A stretch of DNA of 64,000 nt from Diaphorobacter ruginosibacter. GTDB taxonomy: Bacteria; Pseudomonadota; Gammaproteobacteria; Burkholderiales; Burkholderiaceae_C. The notes under the pieces were generated by a model. It made no database searches and was not told where the DNA came from. It saw only the letters and a program-made list of their open reading frames with translations. A program made the translations under genes and the position numbers. The DNA is taken from positions 186,001 through 250,000 of the forward strand of contig NZ_CP060714.1 in the NCBI RefSeq assembly GCF_014395975.1, given 5' to 3'. How positions within the stretch are numbered: the stretch's first letter is position 1; each line of letters starts with the position of its first letter. Positions 8,175 through 17,141 of this stretch are shown piece after piece.

Positions 8175-9734
8175 ATGCAACTCAATCCCGCTGAAATTTC
8201 AGAACTGATCAAGAGCCGCATCGAAGGGCTGGCTGCTGGTGCTGATATCCGTAACCAGGGCACGGTCGTTTCCGTGACTGACGGTATCGTGCGCGTGCAT
8301 GGCCTGTCCGACGTGATGCAGGGCGAAATGCTGGAATTCCCAGCAGGCTCCGACGGCCAGCCATCGTATGGCCTGGCGCTGAACCTCGAGCGCGACTCCG
8401 TCGGCGCCGTGATTCTGGGCGAGTACGAGCACATCTCCGAAGGCGACACCGTCAAGTGCACGGGCCGTATTCTGGAAGTGCCCGTGGGCCCCGAACTCAT
8501 CGGCCGCGTGGTGAACGCCCTGGGTCAGCCGATCGACGGCAAGGGCCCGATCAATGCCAAGATGACCGACGTGATCGAAAAGGTTGCGCCGGGCGTTATC
8601 GCTCGTCAATCCGTGGACCAGCCTCTGCAGACCGGTACCAAGGCCATTGACGCCATGGTGCCAATCGGCCGTGGCCAGCGCGAACTGATCATCGGCGACC
8701 GCCAGACCGGCAAGACCGCCGTGGCGATCGACGCCATCATCAACCAGAAGGGCCAGGGCGTTGTCTGCGTGTACGTCGCCATCGGCCAGAAGGCTTCCTC
8801 GGTCAAGAACGTGGTGCGTGCTCTCGAGCAGGCCGGCGCGATGGAATACACCATCGTCGTGGCTGCCACCGCTTCCGAATCCGCTGCCATGCAGTACGTG
8901 TCGGCCTACTCCGGCTGCACGATGGGCGAATACTTCCGCGACCGCGGCGAAGACGCGCTGATCGTGTATGACGACCTGTCCAAGCAGGCCGTTGCATACC
9001 GTCAAGTGTCGCTGCTGCTGCGCCGTCCTCCAGGACGCGAAGCGTTCCCTGGCGACGTGTTCTATCTCCACAGCCGTCTGCTCGAGCGCGCAGCCCGCGT
9101 GAACGCCGACTACGTGGAAGCCTTCACCAAGGGTGAAGTCAAGGGCAAGACAGGTTCGCTGACGGCTCTGCCGATCATCGAAACCCAGGCCGGCGACGTG
9201 TCCGCATTCGTTCCGACCAACGTGATCTCGATCACCGACGGTCAGATCTTCCTGGAAACCAGCCTGTTCAACGCCGGTATCCGTCCCGCCATCAACGCCG
9301 GTATCTCGGTGTCGCGCGTGGGTGGTGCTGCTCAGACCAAGCTGATCAAGGGCCTGTCCGGCGGTATCCGTACCGACCTGGCGCAGTACCGTGAACTCGC
9401 TGCGTTTGCACAGTTCGCCTCCGATCTGGACGAAGCGACCCGCAAGCAGCTCGATCGTGGTGCCCGCGTGACGGAGCTGCTCAAGCAGCCTCAGTACAGC
9501 CCCCTGTCCATCAGCATGATGGCAGCCTCGCTGTTCGCGGCCAACAAGGGCTTCCTGGACGACATCGATGTGAAGAAGGTTCTGCCTTTCGAACACGGCC
9601 TGCACCAGTTCCTCAAGACCAGCCACGCTGCGCTGGTGGAGCGCCTGGACAAGAACCGTGCCTTCGACAAGGAAGGCAAGGACGAAGCCGAGCTCTCCCA
9701 AGCCATCGCTGCGTTCAAGAAGTCGTTCGTTTAA
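8175..9734 (+). CDS. atpA: F-type ATP synthase subunit alpha
   Basis: A non-catalytic nucleotide-binding subunit of F1. It begins MQLNPAEISELIK, preceded by AAGGAAAGAG. An in-frame upstream TTG would only add translated ribosome-site sequence, so the ATG at 8175 is preferred. P-loop GDRQTGKT near residue 175, and the signature PAINAGISVSRVG. At 519 residues it has full length. A long reading frame on the opposite strand over atpA-atpD is a codon-bias shadow. Confidence 0.97.
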   Translation: MQLNPAEISELIKSRIEGLAAGADIRNQGTVVSVTDGIVRVHGLSDVMQGEMLEFPAGSDGQPSYGLALNLERDSVGAVILGEYEHISEGDTVKCTGRILEVPVGPELIGRVVNALGQPIDGKGPINAKMTDVIEKVAPGVIARQSVDQPLQTGTKAIDAMVPIGRGQRELIIGDRQTGKTAVAIDAIINQKGQGVVCVYVAIGQKASSVKNVVRALEQAGAMEYTIVVAATASESAAMQYVSAYSGCTMGEYFRDRGEDALIVYDDLSKQAVAYRQVSLLLRRPPGREAFPGDVFYLHSRLLERAARVNADYVEAFTKGEVKGKTGSLTALPIIETQAGDVSAFVPTNVISITDGQIFLETSLFNAGIRPAINAGISVSRVGGAAQTKLIKGLSGGIRTDLAQYRELAAFAQFASDLDEATRKQLDRGARVTELLKQPQYSPLSISMMAASLFAANKGFLDDIDVKKVLPFEHGLHQFLKTSHAALVERLDKNRAFDKEGKDEAELSQAIAAFKKSFV

Positions 9735-9752
9735 TCCGGACGAGGAACCATC

Positions 9753-10619
9753 ATGGCAGCAGGTAAGGAAATACGCGGCAAGATCAAATCGGTGGAAAAC
9801 ACCAAGAAGATCACAAAGGCCATGGAAATGGTGGCCGCGGCCAAGATGCGCAAGGCTCAGGACCGCATGCGCGCTGCTCGTCCGTACAGTGAAAAGGTGC
9901 GCAACATCGCTGCGCACCTGGGCCAGGCCAACCCGGAATACGTTCATCCTTTCATGAAGACGAACGATTCCAAGGTGGCCGGCGTCATTGTGGTGACGAC
10001 TGACAAGGGACTGTGCGGCGGCATGAACACCAACGTGCTTCGCGCCGTCACCAACAAGCTGCGCGATCTGCAGGGTGCTGGTGTGTCCGTGCAGGCCGTG
10101 GCTATCGGCAACAAGGGCCTGGGCTTCCTGAACCGCGTCGGCGCCAAGGTGGTCTCGCATGCGACGGGCCTCGGTGACACGCCGCATCTGGAAAAGCTCA
10201 TCGGCCCCGTCAAGGTGCTGCTGGACGCATATGCCGAAGGCAAGATCAACGCTGTGTACCTCTCGTACACCAGGTTCATCAACACCATGAAGCAGGAATC
10301 GGTGGTGGAGCAGCTTCTGCCCCTGTCCTCCGAGAAGATGCAGGCCGAGAAGTCCGAGCATGGCTGGGACTATATCTATGAGCCCGATGCTCAGACCGTG
10401 ATCGACGAGCTGCTCGTGCGCTATGTGGAATCCCTGGTGTACCAGGCGGTTGCCGAGAACATGGCGTCGGAGCAGTCTGCCCGCATGGTGGCCATGAAGG
10501 CTGCCACCGACAACGCAGGCAACGTCATCAGCGAACTGAAGCTGGTCTACAACAAGACGCGCCAAGCCGCGATCACGAAAGAACTTTCGGAGATCGTCGC
10601 GGGTGCCGCGGCAGTTTAA
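9753..10619 (+). CDS. atpG: F-type ATP synthase subunit gamma
   Basis: The central rotor shaft of F1, 288 residues. The N-terminal coiled coil starts MAAGKEIRGKIKSVENTKKITKAMEMVAAAKM. The C-terminal helix has the gamma signature (ASEQSARMVAMKAATDNAGNVI). Gaps of 18 bp on both sides keep it in the operon. Confidence 0.97.
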   Translation: MAAGKEIRGKIKSVENTKKITKAMEMVAAAKMRKAQDRMRAARPYSEKVRNIAAHLGQANPEYVHPFMKTNDSKVAGVIVVTTDKGLCGGMNTNVLRAVTNKLRDLQGAGVSVQAVAIGNKGLGFLNRVGAKVVSHATGLGDTPHLEKLIGPVKVLLDAYAEGKINAVYLSYTRFINTMKQESVVEQLLPLSSEKMQAEKSEHGWDYIYEPDAQTVIDELLVRYVESLVYQAVAENMASEQSARMVAMKAATDNAGNVISELKLVYNKTRQAAITKELSEIVAGAAAV

Positions 10620-10637
10620 ATTTCTGGAGCGAATCAA

Positions 10638-12047
10638 ATGGCTCAAGTACAAGGCAAGATTGTTCAATGTATTGGCGCCGTGGTGGACGTTGAGTTCCCA
10701 CGCGACCAAATGCCCAAGGTGTATGACGCCCTGAAGCTCGAAGGCTCTGCGCTGACTCTCGAAGTCCAGCAGCTGCTGGGCGACGGCGTGGTGCGTACCA
10801 TCGCTCTGGGTTCTTCCGACGGCCTCAAGCGCGGCCTGATGGTGACCAACACCGGCAACCCGATCACCGTGCCCGTGGGCAAGGGGACTCTGGGCCGCAT
10901 CATGGACGTGCTGGGCAACCCCATCGACGAACGTGGTCCTGTCGACCAGAGCCTCACCGCCTCGATCCACCGCGCTGCTCCTGCATACGACGAACTGTCG
11001 CCATCGCAGGAACTGCTCGAAACCGGCATCAAGGTGATCGACCTGATCTCTCCGTTCGCCAAGGGCGGCAAGGTGGGTCTGTTCGGTGGCGCCGGCGTGG
11101 GCAAGACCGTGAACATGATGGAACTCATCAACAACATCGCCAAGGGCCACGGTGGTCTGTCGGTGTTTGCTGGTGTGGGCGAGCGTACCCGTGAAGGTAA
11201 CGACTTCTATCACGAAATGTCGGACGCCGGCGTCGTGAACCAGGCGAACCTGGGCGAGTCGAAGGTGGCCATGGTCTACGGCCAGATGAACGAGCCGCCA
11301 GGAAACCGTCTGCGCGTGGCCCTGACCGGCCTGACGATCGCCGAATCGTTCCGTGACGAAGGCAAGGACGTTCTGTTCTTCGTGGACAACATCTACCGCT
11401 ACACGCTGGCCGGTACCGAAGTGTCCGCTCTGCTGGGCCGTATGCCTTCCGCCGTGGGCTACCAGCCTACGCTGGCCGAGGAAATGGGCCGTCTGCAAGA
11501 GCGTATCACCTCGACCAAGGTGGGCTCGATCACCTCGATCCAGGCCGTTTACGTGCCTGCCGACGACTTGACCGATCCGTCGCCCGCAACGACCTTCGCT
11601 CACTTGGACTCTACCGTCGTGCTGTCGCGTGACATCGCTTCGCTCGGTATCTACCCCGCTGTGGATCCGCTCGATTCGACCAGCCGCCAGCTGGACCCGC
11701 AAGTCGTGGGTGAAGAGCACTACAACGTGGCACGTCAGGTGCAGGGCACGCTGCAGCGCTACAAGGAACTGCGCGACATCATCGCGATTCTGGGTATGGA
11801 CGAACTGGCCCCCGAAGACAAGCTCATCGTGGCCCGCGCTCGTAAGATCCAGCGTTTCCTGTCGCAGCCGTTCCACGTGGCCGAAGTGTTCACGGGCGCT
11901 CCCGGCAAGTACGTGCCTCTGGCGGAAACCATCCGCGGCTTCAAGATGATTGTTGCCGGCGAAGCGGACCACCTGCCCGAGCAAGCGTTCTACATGGTCG
12001 GCACGATCGACGAAGCCTTCGAAAAGGCCAAGAAGATGGCCGCCTGA
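10638..12047 (+). CDS. atpD: F-type ATP synthase subunit beta
   Basis: The catalytic subunit of F1, 469 residues. Walker A GGAGVGKT is near residue 150, the catalytic glutamate lies in GVGERTREGND, Walker B in DVLFFVDNIYR, and the alpha/beta signature is PAVDPLDSTSR. The last residues (FEKAKKMAA) are typical. A 96-bp gap precedes atpC. Confidence 0.98.
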   Translation: MAQVQGKIVQCIGAVVDVEFPRDQMPKVYDALKLEGSALTLEVQQLLGDGVVRTIALGSSDGLKRGLMVTNTGNPITVPVGKGTLGRIMDVLGNPIDERGPVDQSLTASIHRAAPAYDELSPSQELLETGIKVIDLISPFAKGGKVGLFGGAGVGKTVNMMELINNIAKGHGGLSVFAGVGERTREGNDFYHEMSDAGVVNQANLGESKVAMVYGQMNEPPGNRLRVALTGLTIAESFRDEGKDVLFFVDNIYRYTLAGTEVSALLGRMPSAVGYQPTLAEEMGRLQERITSTKVGSITSIQAVYVPADDLTDPSPATTFAHLDSTVVLSRDIASLGIYPAVDPLDSTSRQLDPQVVGEEHYNVARQVQGTLQRYKELRDIIAILGMDELAPEDKLIVARARKIQRFLSQPFHVAEVFTGAPGKYVPLAETIRGFKMIVAGEADHLPEQAFYMVGTIDEAFEKAKKMAA

Positions 12048-12143
12048 TAGCGCTTTGGCTGGCCGGCTCCGTTGCCACAGCGGAGTCTTGCCAGCCAGCC
12101 GCATCAGCCGTCATTCCTTCACACCCTTTTCCAGGAGCCCAAC

Positions 12144-12560
12144 ATGAACACCATCCACGTCGATGTGGTGAGCGCCGAGGAGTCCGTCTTCTCCGGCGAG
12201 GCGCGCTTCGTTGCGCTGCCCGGTGAAGCTGGCGAGCTGGGTATTCTGCCCAAGCACACCCCGCTGATCACCCGCATCAAGCCCGGTTCCGTGCGCATCG
12301 AACTGCCGAACGGCGACGAAGAATTCGTCTTCGTGGCCGGCGGCATTCTGGAAGTGCAACCTGACCGCGTGACCGTTCTGTCCGACACCGCCATCCGCGG
12401 CAAGGATCTGGACGACCAGAAGGCACAGGAAGCCCGCGCAGCCGCCGAGGAAGCGCTGAAGAACGCCAAGAGCGAAGTCGACCTGGCCCGTGCACAGTCC
12501 GAGCTGGCCGTCATGGCAGCCCAGATCGCCGCACTGCGCAAGTTCCGCCAGAAGCGTTGA
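12144..12560 (+). CDS. atpC: F-type ATP synthase subunit epsilon
   Basis: An F1 inhibitory and coupling subunit of 138 residues: an N-terminal beta-sandwich (MNTIHVDVVSAEESVFSGEA...) and a C-terminal helical hairpin rich in Ala/Glu/Lys. The reading frame is open upstream, but the ATG at 12144 has CCAGGAGCCC directly before it and gives the family N-terminus. Last gene of the operon. Confidence 0.96.
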   Translation: MNTIHVDVVSAEESVFSGEARFVALPGEAGELGILPKHTPLITRIKPGSVRIELPNGDEEFVFVAGGILEVQPDRVTVLSDTAIRGKDLDDQKAQEARAAAEEALKNAKSEVDLARAQSELAVMAAQIAALRKFRQKR

Positions 12561-12583
12561 TTGCTCGCCTCGGGGCGATGCTC

Positions 12584-12617
12584 AAAAAAACCGCCTGAGT
12601 TCCAGGCGGTTTTTTTA
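12584..12617 (+). terminator. Rho-independent terminator of the atp operon
   Basis: Stem AAACCGCCT (12588-12596) with AGGCGGTTT (12604-12612) and a 7-nt loop, followed by a run of T and preceded by a run of A. It could also stop transcripts coming from the minus-strand genes that end at 12665. Confidence 0.9.
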
Positions 12618-12664
12618 TGTTCTGTCCAAAGAAGCCCTGTAGAAGAGGGAGTCAGGCTCTCTGG

Positions 12665-13222
12665 CTAGTCTCCCAGCACCACGGGTGCATTGGGCAGTTC
12701 ATTGGGGTGGCGTCGGCCAGGTGCATCCGATGCCGGGTACTGGGCCACCAGTGCCGCGCTCACCTGGGAGAGGGCTTCGGTGAGGCCGTCCTCGTATCGG
12801 CCTGCCCGGAATTCCTCGCGCATGCGCGCGATCACCTGCTGCCAGACGGCGGGCTCCACCGACCGTGCGATGCCGCGGTCGGCGATGATCTCGATGGCGT
12901 GCTCCGCGGAGAGCAGGTAGATCAGCACGCCATTGTTGTGCTCGGTATCCCATACGCGCAGCTTGCCGAACTGCATGATGGCGCGCTCGCGGGCGCTGGC
13001 GCCACGCCAGATATAGGACAGCGGCAGTCCGCCTTCGACGCAGATGCTGATCTGCCCTGTATGGCGGGCCTCGCTCGCTGCCACGCGCTGCGTGAGGCGC
13101 TGCAGCACCTCGCTGGGGAGTGCGCGGCGCAGCTCGCCTTCCGCCCAGCGATGCCGCACCAGCCGCGCGATGCGGGCGAAGAAACCTGAGCGGTCCTGGG
13201 AGTGCGGTGTGGGATGGGTCAT
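12665..13222 (-). CDS. TPM-domain protein (short, cytoplasmic type)
   Basis: A TPM (TLP18.3/Psb32/MOLO-1) domain protein of 185 residues. Visible family features are an SEVLQRLTQRVAASEARHTGQISICVEGGLP opening, RVWDTEHNNGVLIYLL and IIADRGIA. It has no signal peptide or membrane segment. The reading frame runs upstream through the Gly-rich tail of its neighbour, but the ATG at 13222 gives the normal N-terminus. Third in the minus-strand set lemA-TPM-TPM, which recurs in proteobacteria and is thought to act at the membrane. The exact function is unknown. Confidence 0.85.
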   Translation of the reverse strand: MTHPTPHSQDRSGFFARIARLVRHRWAEGELRRALPSEVLQRLTQRVAASEARHTGQISICVEGGLPLSYIWRGASARERAIMQFGKLRVWDTEHNNGVLIYLLSAEHAIEIIADRGIARSVEPAVWQQVIARMREEFRAGRYEDGLTEALSQVSAALVAQYPASDAPGRRHPNELPNAPVVLGD

Positions 13223-13262
13223 GCGCTGCAAAGTGGTTGGTTGCCCTGTGTGTGGTCTTGCT

Positions 13263-14201
13263 TTACCAGTCGCCCGATGCGCCGCCGCCGCCAAAGTCGC
13301 CGCCACCGCCGGAGCTGAACCCGCCGCCACCTCCGCCGCCGCCGAAGCCACCACCTCCACCGAAGCCGCCGCCCCCGCCGCCGAAGCCGCCGGGGAAACC
13401 TCCGCCACCTCGGGAAATGGGGCCCCCACGGCCGCTGAAGAGCCACGTATAGAGCAGGGCGAGCATGCCCGCACCGGCAGCCAGGCCCATGCTGGCAGTG
13501 ACGGCAAAGGCCAGGAAGCCGGTACCCCCGCCCATCACCAGCCCGCCCAGCGGCCGTCCGAAGATGCCGCGAACGATGGGGCCGGCAACCATTACGGCGA
13601 CGAACAGGAAGATCGCCATGTCCTCCCAATTGAAGCCGCTGTTGCTGTTGGCATCACCGGCCTGGCGATTCTGCGTCTGGGGCGCTTCGGGCAGGGGCAG
13701 TGCCTCGCCGGCGATGCGTGCCGCCACCTGGTCCACCGCCGCTTTCAGTCCGCCCGCGTAGTCGTTCTGGCGGAAGCGGGGCGCCATCACGCCATCGATG
13801 ATGCGCGCGGCCGCCAGATCGGGTACCGCGCCTTCGAGGGTCTTGGCCACCTCGATGCGCATGCGCCGGTCATCCTTGGCGACAAGAATGATCAGCCCGT
13901 CACCGACGCTCTTGCGGCCGATCTTCCAGGTGTTGCCGACGCGGTTCGCATAGGAGGCGATGTCCTCGGGTGCCGTGGTGGGCACCATCAGGATCACGAC
14001 CTGCGAGCCATTCTTCACCTCGATGGCATCCAGCTGCGCCTCGAGGGACTGCCGGGTGGCGGCATCCAGCGTGCCTGTCTGGTCGATCACATGTGCTGTG
14101 AGCGCGGGTATCGGCAGCAACTGCTGCGCCCAGGCACCGCCCATGCCCAGGCTCAGTACCAGGAGGGCCAGAAAAGCACGCAGGGTGCGCAGGAGAGGCA
14201 T
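13263..14201 (-). CDS. TPM-domain membrane protein with Gly-rich tail (YgcG-like)
   Basis: A secreted and membrane-anchored TPM-domain protein: signal peptide (LLRTLRAFLALLVLSLGMGGAWA), TPM domain (about 30-170, with IDQTGTLDAATRQSLEAQL and GDGLIILVAKDDRRMRIEV), two hydrophobic helices (about 205-260) and a tail of almost pure Gly/Phe/Ser ending GGASGDW. Low-complexity Gly tails are normal in this family. The ATG at 14201 is used because it puts the signal peptide at the N-terminus. Another ATG at 14249, 3 bp after lemA, is possible. Confidence 0.88.
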   Translation of the reverse strand: MPLLRTLRAFLALLVLSLGMGGAWAQQLLPIPALTAHVIDQTGTLDAATRQSLEAQLDAIEVKNGSQVVILMVPTTAPEDIASYANRVGNTWKIGRKSVGDGLIILVAKDDRRMRIEVAKTLEGAVPDLAAARIIDGVMAPRFRQNDYAGGLKAAVDQVAARIAGEALPLPEAPQTQNRQAGDANSNSGFNWEDMAIFLFVAVMVAGPIVRGIFGRPLGGLVMGGGTGFLAFAVTASMGLAAGAGMLALLYTWLFSGRGGPISRGGGGFPGGFGGGGGGFGGGGGFGGGGGGGGFSSGGGGDFGGGGASGDW

Positions 14202-14252
14202 CGGGGTCGGAGCGGGCTGCCGCGAGATGTTCCGAGCAGGGCGCAACAACGG

Positions 14253-14870
14253 TCAGGGCTTGCTTGCCGCCGGGGCCGAGAAATCCACCACCGGTGGCTT
14301 GCTGATCTCGGCCTCGTTCTGCACGGTGAAATTGGCCTTGGGCTTGTAGCCCATGACCATCGCCGTCAGGTTGCTGGGGAAGCTGCGCGCGAGCACGTTG
14401 TACTGCTGCACGGTCTGGATGTAGCGGTTGCGGGCCACGGTGATGCGGTTTTCGGTGCCTTCGAGCGTCACACGCAGGTCGCGGAAGGCCTGGTTGGCCT
14501 TCAGTTCGGGGTAGCGCTCGGAGACCACCATCAGGCGCGACAGCGCGCTGGAGAGCTCGCCCTGGGCCTGCTGGAACTTGTTGAATGCCTCGGGATTGTT
14601 CACGAGATCGGGCGTGGCCTGGATCGACGTGGCCTTCGAGCGCGCCTCGATCACCTTTGTGAGTGTCTCCTGCTCGAAGTTGGCTTCGCCCTTCACCGAC
14701 GCCACGATGTTGGGCACCAGGTCCGCACGGCGCTGGTACTGGTTGAGCACCTCGCTCCAGGCGGATTTGGTTTCCTCGTCCAGCTGCTGGAACTGGTTGT
14801 AGCCGCAACCGGTCAGGGCAAGAGCTGTCGCCACTGTCGCGATGAATCCAAGGAGGCGTTTGATGGTCAT
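14253..14870 (-). CDS. lemA: LemA family lipoprotein
   Basis: A 205-residue LemA-family protein: a lipoprotein signal with lipobox LALTGCGY (Cys near residue 22), then a long helical bundle with the family segments YNQFQQLDEETKSAWSEVLNQYQRRADLVPN and ARNRYIQTVQQYN. LemA proteins are membrane-tethered with poorly known roles and often sit beside TPM-domain genes, as here. The ATG at 14870 (MTIKRLLGF) starts the signal peptide. The frame is open upstream without a better start. Confidence 0.9.
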   Translation of the reverse strand: MTIKRLLGFIATVATALALTGCGYNQFQQLDEETKSAWSEVLNQYQRRADLVPNIVASVKGEANFEQETLTKVIEARSKATSIQATPDLVNNPEAFNKFQQAQGELSSALSRLMVVSERYPELKANQAFRDLRVTLEGTENRITVARNRYIQTVQQYNVLARSFPSNLTAMVMGYKPKANFTVQNEAEISKPPVVDFSAPAASKP

Positions 14871-15035
14871 GGGCGTATGGGGTAAAAACAGGAAATGTGT
14901 CTCGCGGCCGCGACCAGCGCATGGCCTGCGAGAGGCGTGACACGCATTTTGCATAAATTATGGAGCCTGGGTTGTAGGCGCACAGGCCTCGCATCGGGCA
15001 CGATCACAGTATTTAACCTTGCCGATTGGGACATC

Positions 15036-15488
15036 ATGAAACGATCATCGACGCGCGCAGCACTTCTGGCCGGCAGCCCCGACGAGGTGGAGGCTGCTTT
15101 CTACGAGGCCCTGCAGAACGCCGATGTGGATCGCCTCATGGCCTGCTGGGCAGATGACGACGACGTGTTCTGCCTCCACCCGGGAAGCAGCGCGCGTGTG
15201 GTCGGCGTGGCCGCCATCCGCGAAGTTTTCACCGTGATGCTGGAGCGCGGCGGACTCAACGTGCGTGCAGCGGAGGTCGTGCGCATCCAGGCGCTCACGA
15301 GCGCCGTGCACAACGTCATCGAGCATGTGCAGGTGCAACTGCCGGACGGGCCGCACGAGGCGCTGGTCTTTGCCACCAACGTCTACCAGAAGACGCCGCA
15401 GGGCTGGCGCATCGTGGCGCACCACGCCAGCGCCGGCAAGCTGGGCGACGCCAGTGCGCAGCCCGTGTCGGCGCATGTGCTGCATTGA
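15036..15488 (+). CDS. SnoaL-like / DUF4440 NTF2-fold protein
   Basis: A 150-residue protein with the NTF2-like pattern of YybH/SnoaL proteins: EAAFYEALQNADVDRLMACWADDDDVFCLHPG, GVAAIREVF and a terminal strand YQKTPQGWRIVAHHASAG. These cone folds bind small ligands and are sometimes isomerases or hydratases. No activity can be assigned. It is divergent from lemA and probably cotranscribed with the YheT-like gene 6 bp downstream. Confidence 0.82.
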   Translation: MKRSSTRAALLAGSPDEVEAAFYEALQNADVDRLMACWADDDDVFCLHPGSSARVVGVAAIREVFTVMLERGGLNVRAAEVVRIQALTSAVHNVIEHVQVQLPDGPHEALVFATNVYQKTPQGWRIVAHHASAGKLGDASAQPVSAHVLH

Positions 15489-15494
15489 CGGACC

Positions 15495-16490
15495 TTGCGA
15501 GTGAGCCTGCAGTACAGCGCTCCGCGCTGGCTTCCCGGCGGCAATCTGCAGACCATCTGGTCCGCATTGCTCGCGCGCAGCACGCTTGCGGCCAGGCCGG
15601 CTTTCCTGCGCGAACGGTGGGCCACGCCGGATGGTGACTTCATCGACGTCGATTTCCTGCAGGCCGCAACGCCACCGGTTCCCCACGCGCCGCTGCTGGT
15701 GCTCTTCCATGGCCTGGAAGGTTCCTCGGCCAGCCATTACGCGCAGGCCATGGCCGAGGTTGCCGCGGAACGTGGATGGCGGTTTGCCGTGCCGCATTTC
15801 CGGGGCTGCAGCGGTGAGATCAATCGCGCGCCGCGTGCCTACCATTCGGGCGACTTCGAGGAGATCGACTGGCTGCTGGCGCGCTTTGCGGAGCATCCCG
15901 GCGCCATGGGCGCGCCGCTGTATGCCGTCGGTGTTTCGCTCGGCGGCAACGCGCTGGCCCGTTGGGCTGGCGTGATGGGGGGCCATGCCGCGCGGCGCGT
16001 GAAGGCGCTGGCCACGATCTGCGCACCCCTTGATCTTGCGGCGGGCGGCAGGGCCATCGACCGCGGTTTCAACAGGCAGGTCTATGCGCGCATGTTCCTG
16101 CGCAGCATGATTCCCAAGGGACTGGCGAAACTTGCGCAGTTTCCCGGGCTGTTCGACCGCGAGCGGCTTGTGGCGGCGCGTGATCTTCACACCTTCGACG
16201 ACGTGTTCACGGCCCCGCTGCACGGTTTTCGCGATGCGGACGACTATTGGCGGCGTGCCTCGGCCAAACCCGTGCTGGGGGAGGTGCGCGTGCCGGCGCT
16301 GGTGATCAATGCACGCAATGATCCGTTCATTCCTGCCGAGAGCCTGCCGCTTCCAGCGGAGGTGAGTGCCCACGTGACACTGTGGCAGCCGGAGCAGGGC
16401 GGACACGTCGGTTTCGCGCAGGGTGGATTTCCCGGACATGTACGCCGGTTGCCCGATATCGTGGCCGACTGGCTGGAGGACAATCGCTGA
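15495..16490 (+). CDS. YheT family alpha/beta hydrolase
   Basis: A 331-residue member of the YheT/embryogenesis-associated hydrolase family (COG0429). The opening GGNLQTIW resembles the family motif NxHLQT, followed by LFHGLEGSS, HFRGCSGEINR and nucleophile elbow GVSLGGN. Asp (NARNDPFIP) and His (GGHVGF) complete a plausible triad. The start is TTG at 15495, or GTG at 15501. There is no ATG. It abuts the next gene directly. Confidence 0.85.
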   Translation: MRVSLQYSAPRWLPGGNLQTIWSALLARSTLAARPAFLRERWATPDGDFIDVDFLQAATPPVPHAPLLVLFHGLEGSSASHYAQAMAEVAAERGWRFAVPHFRGCSGEINRAPRAYHSGDFEEIDWLLARFAEHPGAMGAPLYAVGVSLGGNALARWAGVMGGHAARRVKALATICAPLDLAAGGRAIDRGFNRQVYARMFLRSMIPKGLAKLAQFPGLFDRERLVAARDLHTFDDVFTAPLHGFRDADDYWRRASAKPVLGEVRVPALVINARNDPFIPAESLPLPAEVSAHVTLWQPEQGGHVGFAQGGFPGHVRRLPDIVADWLEDNR

Positions 16491-17060
16491 ATGGATGAAA
16501 TCGTCAAACAGGCCATGGCGAAGTGGCCCAACGTGCCGGCATGCAGCGGTTGGCTGGGCCTGGATGCGCGCGGCAACTGGTATCTGCGCGATGCCCAGGT
16601 GCAGGCGCTGGGCGGATTCCCCGAGTCCCGCGGGCATCGCATCGAGCACGAGAAGCTGCTGGAGTTCATCGGCCGCAACTACCTCGAGGATGACGACGGC
16701 TACTGGTTCTTCCAGAATGGCCCGCAGCGCGTGTTCGTGGAGCTGGAGAACACGCCGTGGATCTGGCGCCTGCGCTTCGAGCACGAGAGCCGCACGCTGC
16801 ACATCCACACCCATACCGGCCTGCCGCAGAAGCCGGCCGCGCTGCGCGCCGTGGTGCTCGACGAGGAGGGCAGCCTGTACCTGCAACTGCCCGCCGGCAT
16901 GGGCGTCGTGCACACGCAGGACATGGTGGATGCGGCAGCGGCGATCGAGGCCGGCATCATCGGTGAGCCCTCGGAGATGGCGCGTGCGGACATTCCGCGG
17001 CAGTATGGCTTTCACCGCAGCGCGGTGAATCGCGCGGAGCAGTCCCGGCCTCCGCCCTAA
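16491..17060 (+). CDS. DUF2946-like conserved protein
   Basis: A 189-residue soluble protein that I match to the DUF2946-type family of Burkholderiales from its opening (MDEIVKQAMAKWPNVPACSGWLGLDARGNWYLRD) and the GYWFFQNGPQRVFVELE segment. It starts directly after the stop codon of the YheT-like gene, so the two are coupled. Function unknown. The C-terminal part (about 110-165) may be a small regulatory-like module. Confidence 0.7.
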   Translation: MDEIVKQAMAKWPNVPACSGWLGLDARGNWYLRDAQVQALGGFPESRGHRIEHEKLLEFIGRNYLEDDDGYWFFQNGPQRVFVELENTPWIWRLRFEHESRTLHIHTHTGLPQKPAALRAVVLDEEGSLYLQLPAGMGVVHTQDMVDAAAAIEAGIIGEPSEMARADIPRQYGFHRSAVNRAEQSRPPP

Positions 17061-17076
17061 AAAAGACCCAGGCAAC

Positions 17077-17105
17077 AAAAAACCGCCCCGAGAGGCGGTT
17101 TCTTC
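17077..17105. terminator. Bidirectional rho-independent terminator
   Basis: Stem AAACCGCC (17080-17087) with GGCGGTTT (17094-17101). A-run before and T-rich after, between convergent genes ending at 17060 (+) and 17142 (-). Confidence 0.8.
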
Positions 17106-17141
17106 AATTGGAAGTGAAACCCCGATTCCCGGGCCTCCGGC

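Noticed and set aside
8199..12104. A 1301-codon open frame on the minus strand across atpA, atpG and atpD
   Set aside because: It is the mirror of strongly biased GC-rich codons in real, highly conserved ATP synthase genes. The translated sequence has no domain features and is His/Leu/Val-rich in the way expected of such shadows.
13263..13450. Repetitive GGN/CCN tract that might suggest a repeat array
   Set aside because: It is the coding sequence of the Gly-rich tail of a TPM-domain protein, a normal family feature, not a CRISPR or satellite array.
13044..14885. 613-codon plus-strand frame across the TPM and LemA genes
   Set aside because: It overlaps three well-supported minus-strand genes and consists of low-complexity antisense of the Gly-rich tail.
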